Positions 57,273 to 64,000 of a stretch of 64,000 nt of DNA are shown here, in pieces (the stretch's first letter is position 1; each line of letters starts with the position of its first letter). The DNA lies in the NCBI RefSeq assembly GCF_035046485.1, contig NC_085138.1, positions 428,097,265 through 428,161,264 of the forward strand, given 5' to 3'. The notes under the pieces are model-generated. The model was not told the DNA's origin. It did not search any database and saw only the letters and a list, made by a program, of their open reading frames with translations. This DNA comes from Aedes albopictus. Taxonomy: Eukaryota; Arthropoda; Insecta; Diptera; Culicidae. The translations under genes and the position numbers were made by a program.

Positions 57273-58635
57273 CAAGGCATTCTGGTTCTATTTTATACAT
57301 CTACGAGTTATTCGTTTGTGTCCTATATCATTCAATCCATGCCGATTTTTTACTTTTGAAATGTTGATCAATGTTATACATTCAAAATTATTCACGTATG
57401 AGTAATCGTTCTGCGGCCATGCAACTGTATCTTATTGAAAATCACTATATTGCATACCCTCAAAGAAGGGAAGCTACCTTTTCGCTTTTCGTTACTCGGT
57501 TCCATCACACAGCAGCAGCACGAAAGAGCATTACGGATACGTTGAAGCCTTAATTTTGATCCCATCGTATCATGATTTCTCAATCTCCTCTTCTTTTCTC
57601 GTCCAATATGAATCCCCTTTGATTGCCCGGATCAGACGAAAGCAATGATAGAGTGGCTGCAATTGTGTGATGCGAGTGTGTGAGTGTGCGGTTGAACAGG
57701 TGAGTGAAATGCTTTGTGAATGGGGCTTATATCGGACTGTTACTGTGTGAATGGAGCACAGCTCAATAAGAGATTAACCTTTTCCGGCTATCCGAGGGGG
57801 AAGTTTTTCAATCATGCAAGAGCACATGGCTGATGGCTTCGTTCCAGAAAAATCTTATCTCGTTCCAAGCACGATAGGGCAGTACACAGCATCTGTTGCT
57901 GCCGCTGGAATGCAAGTCACAGCAAATTGCTTCTAATTAAATAACTTGCCTTCACGACGTTCCTATCCTTGCGCCGATATCCAATGTAGTAGGGATCCGT
58001 CTCACTTCCTTATACTACATAGTGGAAGTCATCAGCAGCTGGGCGGAATGCGAAAGATCAGCTAACAAGCGGCAGCTGTAAGCATCTTGTAAATCAACTT
58101 CCAAGAAATAATATTATTCAGTTCATCTTTCACCCTGCTTGCCCATTATGTATCGCTCAATCTTCGTCCGGCCGAGCGATGTTGACAAAAGTTTTCCTAC
58201 GTTGCTTTTGCCTATGAGAAGCATCTCCTGGACTGGACGGATTGGGTGATCCATTAGTTCCATTAAATGCAAATTTATAAACGCCGGCGATGCACGGCCA
58301 GGTGTAAAATTCAAGTCTTGGAAGACGACGAAACAGACACCGAGGGTAAAAAAAGAGGAACTCTGTAAGTCTACGACAGTCCTTCAAACGGTATACTTTC
58401 AGGAATGCAAATTTTAAAGTGGACTATAGGTACTTTTCCCTCCACCGTTCTTGATTTTGTTACGATTGAAATTTTTGATTTCTGACTTTGATACATAAGA
58501 AGACTAAACTTAAGTGCTATAAATTCTTCTCACGTTGAGTGAAAATTGAATGAAAATCTACAACTCATCTGGAAACAATTACTTTTTATACTTTCCTTAT
58601 GATTCCCTAAAGATTCATCCAAATATGTTCATATC
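57273..58635. other. single-copy-looking DNA
   Basis: None of the repeat families of this window is present. Frames of 60-76 codons on both strands lack recognisable domains. Possible intron or intergenic DNA. Confidence 0.35.
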
Positions 58636-58639
58636 TATT

Positions 58640-59183
58640 GGTTTAGAGCCTAAAACTCCATTGAATATCCGCCATCTTGGATATTGGACCGCCATCTTGA
58701 TTATTGGACCGCCATCTTAGTAATTCTGGTTACAATTTTTAAACTTCGAAAATCTTTCCTGTGCCATATATACCCATATTGCATGATTTGTAAGCCTAAA
58801 ACACCATTTAACAGACGCCATCTTGAATTTTGAGACGCCATTTTCGATCGCCATCTTGGATATTCTGGCTGTCATTTTGAGACTCCAGACATATTCTTCA
58901 TGCTATATATACCATCATTTCATGGCTTTAGTGCCTAAAACTCCATTGAACAACCGTCATCTTGAATTTGGAGCCGCCATCCTGAATTTTAGGCCGTCGT
59001 ATTTGATAATCTGGTTATTATTCATGTACCCCAGACATCTTCCCCATTCCAAATACATATATCCATATTGCATGGTTTCAGAGCCTAAACACCATTAAAC
59101 AGCCGCCATTTTGGATATGGAGCCACCATCTAGGATTTCGAACCGTTATCTTGGATATTCTGGTTGTCATTTTATTAACTTGA
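58640..59183 (-). repeat. ~145-bp tandem array with GCCGCCATCTTGGA, part 1
   Basis: The landmark GCCTAAAAC or GCCTAAACACC recurs at about 58649, 58792, 58930 and 59086, giving a unit near 145 bp. Each unit holds two or three GCCGCCATCTTGGAT phrases and CCATATTGCATG. The array continues at 61115 and 62299, after two insertions. Confidence 0.75.
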
Positions 59184-61108
59184 TCATCAATATTAACTTT
59201 TTTCTCGATCAGCCTAGATAGCTGTATAGTGTCGGTAGCGGTTGTCACAATTGGCTGAGAATAACACTACGGGCTGCCTGTTCCGGTGGTAAGAGTCCAT
59301 TAAACAGGTGACCCCTAATTCATGGTGTGATGCGGCTATATGCTTACCGTGCCTAGTAATGAATGGTTAGGGGGGTCTAATAAAATATTAACCGCTTAAC
59401 GGAGCCTGTGGAGTACTAGGGCACCCTCCACAGTATTCTGCCCTTACTGCGTTAACCGGAGCAATGGTGCAGTTGACCTTGTGTTTCTCCGAGATAATAT
59501 GCTATCCTTCTTAAGGCGAAACTGGAAGCATTTCCTCATTTTTTGGTTTTTGATTTTTTATTAAATAACGAAGCAATATTTTCAAAATCGGTTTTCGTGC
59601 ACATGTAGAGTATGGATCAGGGTATCTTCTGATTTTTTTTACGCGGTAGAAAATGTTTAAAATTAAAAACCAAAAAAATGAGGAAATGCTTCCAGTTTTG
59701 CCTTAAGCCTCAACTGCGAGGCTCAATGAGGGTGGGATTATTAGTATGTTGTTTATTAGCTTTAATTATGACTCATATGGCTCTTCGCATTATGCGTCCT
59801 TCACAGTGTCCTCTGTGTGTCTTTGTCTCTGGCGTTCTTCAATCGATACCGAATTGGTTTTTATCGCTGCTCTTTTTTCTTGTGTTATGATTGTAAGAGT
59901 TTCGTCGTGCCTAGTTTGGGTAGTGGCTATGGTTATGACAGCTCAGATCAATCTTCAGCATTAAAGAACAGCTTTGGTCCAGAAACCTTACTTTCTTAGG
60001 GGGATTTCTATGTAGATGTAATGCTTTAATTATCACCTATATGGTTCCGCATTTTGCGTTTGACCCGATGTTTGCTACTTTCAGTAAAATTGAAATGGCA
60101 ATCTCGCGTGTCATGTCTCGAGTCCCAGAATGTGTTGATAAAACTGTTTGTTTGCAGCCTTGCTATTCCCAAATCTTGGTGGGATTACACTGTCAAGTTT
60201 ATTCCGTTAGAGGATAATGCATCGTATGAAGATCAGACCCATCGATTTGACCTCTTTCTTCTGAAATAATTAATCAGAACGCTTTGTCGAGCATCACACC
60301 CGTGATGTTTTCTGGCAAACATGCCTCTCCATGGGAACCAACATGCTTACCAAAATGGAAAGTCCACTGTGATTTGTTTACACAATGTTGTTTACGATAT
60401 CGGATAAGCATTCATTTAACAACAATTTTGTTTGAGTGTTTTCTTGGATTTCTAGGATACTTTTGAACACGTACCTTTCGATTCCATATTGGAAGCCGCA
60501 CGGATTGTCCTATTTATCTTTCAATGATTTTCAATTGGATTTACCAAATGCTCAAAAACCAACATCTCTTCTCGACATTACGTCTTGCAACCACTTTTGA
60601 GGGATCTCTTATCAGAAACGCAATTGAGATAACTTAATGTGGTTTTCTTACTTATGATTTTGTCCATCACAAGCCTCAACAGGCTGCTTCATTTGTATAT
60701 CTTAGCTGAGAATCCGGCTGTGGAACTTTGAATCATTTGATATGTAACTACCCAGTTTTTACGCAACTGCGTTTCCGAGAACTCGGTAAACACTTGATTA
60801 AATGAAACTGACCTAAGAAGCCTGAATCTCCAGGATGTTCTGTTGTTCTGAACCCGTTACTTGCCAGTTATAAACTTACTTTACGCTCTATGCGTTTTTT
60901 ACAGTGCCCTTTTCAGGGCGCTGTTTGAACCCACTGTGGTACGCTTATGCGATAATGTCGACCCTATTTCCTTACCTTCCCTTTCCCTATCCCATTCCTT
61001 ATTCCTCCCTTCCCTCTCCTTCAGGTAAATGATGAATAGACTCGTATTCATGGCGATGGCACAAATTTCCCAAATGGAGGAGAACGTGTCTCTGGAGCCG
61101 ACCTACTG
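59184..61108 (+). mobile_element. LINE-like remnant with UTR-like ends and no ORF
   Basis: The first 320 bp (GTAGCGGTTGTCACAATTGG, AATAACACTACGGGCTGCCT, GGGCACCCTCCACAG) look like a mosquito LINE 5' UTR. The last 150 bp (CCCTTTCCCTATCCCATTCC, GGCGATGGCACAAATTTCCC, GGAGAACGTGTCTCTGGAGC) look like a LINE 3' UTR. Both calls are from memory of such ends. Between them no RT or endonuclease frame remains, only AT-rich DNA with three loosely similar GCNNTATGCGT segments. It would be an internally deleted or replaced copy inserted in the tandem array. Confidence 0.4.
59515..59702. mobile_element. 188-bp MITE with TTAA flanks
   Basis: The arms GGCGAAACTGGAAGCATTTC and, inverted, GGCAAAACTGGAAGCATTTC are followed in both by CTCATTTTTTTGGTTTTT-like sequence. 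TTAA flanks both ends (59511-59514 and 59703-59706). A TTAA duplication is the hallmark of piggyBac-type transposition; the assignment is an inference from the target site. Confidence 0.75.
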
Positions 61109-61114
61109 ATTGAT

Positions 61115-61377
61115 AATCTGGTCATTATTCATGTACTCCAGACGTCTTCCCCATACCAAATACATATATCCATATTGCATGGTTTCAGAGCCTAAACACC
61201 AATAAACAGCCGCTATCTTGAATTTGGAGCCGCCATCTTGGATTTTAGGCTGCCATCTTGGATATTCCGGTCGCCATTTTTGGGGTCCAGACTTCTTACC
61301 CATACCAAATATTCCCATATTGCATAGTTTTAAAGCCTAACACACCATTAAACAGTCGCAATTTTGAAAATGGAGTA
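61115..61377 (-). repeat. ~145-bp tandem array, part 2
   Basis: The segment resumes with AATCTGGTCATTATTCATGT, matching 59006-59030, and contains GCCGCCATCTTGGATT phrases and CCATATTGCATG landmarks. It is cut at 61377 by the foldback element. Confidence 0.75.
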
Positions 61378-62298
61378 GGGTCGCCCACACTTATATGAAA
61401 TACAAAAATTTCGAAAAATGCCAAGTCTTACCTCCTGAATCAGTTGTTTTGGACTCCCAGAAGCTACGTTCAAAATTTGAGCAAAATCGGTAGAGCCTAA
61501 GGGGGCGCTCAAAACGCTTGAAGTTTGTATGGGAAAACTTGGCCAAATGTTAGCAGAAATTATATGTTTTCGAATTTTGCCGCTAGGTGGTTCTGGAAGC
61601 GTTCCATAATCAAACTCTTTGGTATTATTGTAGGTGACTATATGCCAAACAACTTTGTCGAAGACCGCAAAGCGATCCGACGGCTGTGAAAAAAGTTATA
61701 CCCTAGGCAAAGTGAGGCAAAGTATTGAGATTTCATTATTGATACCGTCAATGCGCCATTCACCGTGGGGGCTCCATTCACCGTGTGCCTTCAACATTGT
61801 ATTGGTGAAATTGAAGGGAAATTGTCATATCATTCAATCATAATTTGGAAATAATGAAAAAATATTCGAAGGCACACGGTGAATGGAGCCCCCACGGTGA
61901 ATGGCGCCTTGACGGTATTATTCCTTTACGTGTATTAGAAAAACAACAATAAAGTTTATCCTCACTTTACCTAGGGTATAACTTTTTTCACAGACGTTGG
62001 ATCACTTTGCGGTCTTCGACAAAGTTGTTTGGCATATAGTCACCTACAATAGTACCAAAGGGCTTGATTATTGAACGCTATTAGCGCCACCTAGTGGCGA
62101 AATTCGAAAACGTTAAATTTCTGCATACATTTGACCCAGTTTTCCAATACAAATTCAAGCGTTTTGAGCGCCCCCTTAGGCTTAATTGATTGTGCTCAAA
62201 TTTTGAACGTAGCTTCTGGGAGTCCAAAACAACTGATTTAGGAGGTAAGACTTGGCATTTTTCGAAATTTTTGTTTTTCATATAACTGTGGGCCACCT
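61378..62298. mobile_element. foldback MITE, 921 bp, TA-flanked, with a nested MITE
   Basis: The ends are GGGTCGCCCACACTTATATG and, inverted, AGGTGGCCCACAGTTATATG, with TA at both sides. Arms of about 350 bp include GGACTCCCAGAAGCTACGTT, GAGCGCCCCCTTAGGC and AACTTTGTCGAAGACCGCAA. The loop contains a second inverted-repeat element (61743-61917). No coding capacity. Confidence 0.85.
61743..61917. mobile_element. small MITE nested in the loop of the foldback
   Basis: The arms CCGTCAATGCGCCATTCACC and, inverted, CCGTCAAGGCGCCATTCACC continue through GTGGGGGCTCCATTCACCG to TGTGCCTTC. CCATTCACCGTG occurs twice in each arm. TA flanks the terminal CCGTCAA on both sides. Confidence 0.75.
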
Positions 62299-62545
62299 TA
62301 ATATGGAGCCGCCATCTTGAATTTATAACCACCTTCTTGAATTTTTGACGACAATCTTGGATATTCCGGTCGTTTTGTATAACAGTCGCCATCTGGAATT
62401 TGGAGCCGCTATCTTGGATTTTATACTGTCATCTTGGAGATTCTGGTCGCACTTTTTGGTTTTTCGGACATCTTCTCCATGCCAAATATACCCATAATTG
62501 CATGACTTAAGAAACTCCTTCAAACTACCATCATATTGAACTCCT
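62299..62545 (-). repeat. ~145-bp tandem array, part 3
   Basis: ATGGAGCCGCCATCTTGAAT and following phrases continue the array after the foldback. It degenerates near 62540. Confidence 0.7.
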
Positions 62546-62559
62546 CAGAAACAGTTTAT

Positions 62560-63482
62560 TTGTTTGTTTTTTTTTTGAAGAAATCTTTCCGGAGATTCTG
62601 TAAGAAAATTCTTTCAGCGATTTCTCTAAGAAAACCAAAAGTTCTGCATTACTTCAGAAATTTTGCAAAGGATTTCTTTGGAACATCTTCCAAAAATAGT
62701 CTTTAATAGATGTTTACGGATAACTAAGCTTCCAAGGAATAATAAAAAAATCTATAAAAGTTTTCTTCAAAAATTCTTCTAAGAAATCTCTCAGATTTTT
62801 TTCCATAGATTCCTTTGGACAATCTTCAATAGACTCAAGTATATGGAATTAGCCGTAGTTAAAATTCACGAGTAAACTATAAAAAATCTATAGACTTCTT
62901 CTAAATTTGCACAAAGGTTACCTTAAAAAATAACTCAAAGAATTCATGAACAAAATCGTTAAAAAATACATTCAATGTTTCTTTCTGGGAATCATTAAGA
63001 AACTTCGCTTCAGGATTTTTTTTTTAAATTTCATCATGAATTCGTTACGGAAGTTTCCATAGATTTCTCCAGTGATCACAACATATATTCTGAAGTTTCT
63101 CCAGGAATTCCTTTATAATTTTCTCCAGGGATCCAGAAGTTTCATTTTTTCATTCGAGAATAAACCAGCCTTGGGCTGAATTTTCCCATAATGGAAAGTT
63201 AATAATAGTAATTATAATATTTCTTTATTATTAAAACTTTCAGCCCTAGGCTGGTTTATTTCCGCATTCAAAAGCTTTTTCAAAGATCGTTTCAGAAACT
63301 TTGCTGTCAGAGTTTCTTGCATTATTACTTATAGTGGTTCTAGCGGACATTTCTTGAGAGATTCCTGCAATATTTTTTACAGAGCATCTTACAGGCACAT
63401 TTCCTCCAAGGATACATCTACGATTTTTAGCACTGAATCAGAGATTTCTCTAGAAATGTTTCCTACGAATTTTAACTGCAAC
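62560..63482 (+). repeat. degenerate repeat tract with an inner hairpin
   Basis: Units such as AGATTCTGTAAGAAAATTC and TTTCTCCAGGAATTCC recur. At 63161-63262 a hairpin interrupts: AATAAACCAGCCTTGGGCTG pairs with CAGCCCTAGGCTGGTTTATT, with TTAATAATAG-type DNA between. This is probably a small MITE. Confidence 0.6.
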
Positions 63483-63613
63483 GGTGGAAACTTTTCGTCA
63501 AACGAAAAATTCATCACTGGGCTACTGGGTGTTCTGTGTTGTCCGTTGTCTAGTGTAAGTAATGTGTTCAGTCTGTGCAGCCTCTGGCTGAAGACGGTGT
63601 GAATTGTCTTTTA
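63483..63613 (+). mobile_element. SINE family A, copy 3, headless
   Basis: GGTGGAAACTTTTCGTCAAA, CACTGGGCTACTGGGTGTTC and CTCTGGCTGAAGACGGTG match the body and tail of copies 1 and 2. The tRNA-like head is absent, as in 5'-truncated retroposition. Confidence 0.8.
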
Positions 63614-64000
63614 AGTGAACGAGATTTTTTTCAAGAGATTTTTCGGATTCCTCCTGGATTTAAAAGCGAGAACCGCCAAGCGATTCCACTTGTTTTCACG
63701 CGTATTCCTCCTGGGAATTTCTTTAGAATTTCATTCTGAGACTCAATAAGGAATTTCCCTGAGATTCCTAAACAAATACCTCATAATAAATATTTTTCAG
63801 AGAAAACTAGATGGATCCAAATGGGCATAAGGCTGATATACGTGAATAAGATGTGTTGACCACATCAACTCTTAAGTGAGTACCGACCGGCAGAAATCCT
63901 TTGAGAAACATTTATGGAATTTCTTGAAAAAAATCTTGATGAAGTTTTCAGAAAAGTTAAAACGGATGTAGTTCAGAGATTTTGGCTAAACCCTGGTTGA
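63614..64000 (+). repeat. degenerate repeat tract to the window end
   Basis: Decayed units such as GGATTCCTCCTGGATTT and TTCCTCCTGGGAATTTC recur. No gene. Confidence 0.5.

Overview
The window looks like non-coding, transposon-dense DNA from a mosquito, most likely Aedes. The call rests on large intergenic or intronic distances with no intact host gene, tRNA-derived SINEs, R1- and RTE-type LINE remnants, many TA-flanked foldback MITEs, and long tracts of degenerate GGAATTCCTCCAGG-type repeat. No prokaryotic gene organisation is present. Apart from retrotransposon reverse transcriptase fragments, no reading frame here convinces me as a protein gene.

Layout. 1-5.1 kb: AT-rich and single-copy-looking DNA with a broken R1 LINE and a probable Penelope remnant carrying a hammerhead-like motif. 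5.1-9.7 kb: foldback elements, three of them stacked inside a larger palindrome. 9.7-15.5 kb: SINEs, degenerate repeats and a 769-bp foldback. 15.5-25.4 kb: a multi-level nest, in which a GGTAGA minisatellite is interrupted by a TA-flanked element, which is interrupted by a hAT-like element (8-bp duplication), which contains a foldback (9-bp duplication), which contains a MITE, which contains a SINE. 25.4-29.3 kb: SINE, duplicated block, MITE and single-copy-looking DNA. 29.4-32.1 kb: a clean satellite of about 98 units in a 27/28/27-bp block pattern. 32.1-39.9 kb: degenerate repeat containing a GCCGCC-ended hAT-like element, a 400-bp tandem duplication and a 5'-truncated RTE-like LINE with an open frame. 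40.2-44.4 kb: mostly single-copy-looking DNA. 44.5-46.2 kb: a 1.44-kb pure ACTCT microsatellite next to a MITE. 46.2-55.5 kb: repeats, another tandem-word foldback, a decayed RTE tail and a large inverted tract of degenerate repeat. 55.5-58.6 kb: mostly single-copy-looking DNA. 58.6-62.5 kb: a ~145-bp tandem array split by a LINE remnant and a nested palindrome. 62.5-64 kb: degenerate repeat and a truncated SINE.

The best candidate for something undescribed is a set of three foldback elements (6591-7958, 17479-20868, 48835-49926). Each has inverted ends built from 15-16-bp tandem words that keep a constant CGAA-NG frame around a core that differs between elements, and all three share an interior of loosely repeated CCTTCTTT...AGGCTGTTCTTTC modules. 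Two carry 9-bp target duplications (one perfect, one with one mismatch). All boundaries and counts were read by eye and may be off by a few bases.
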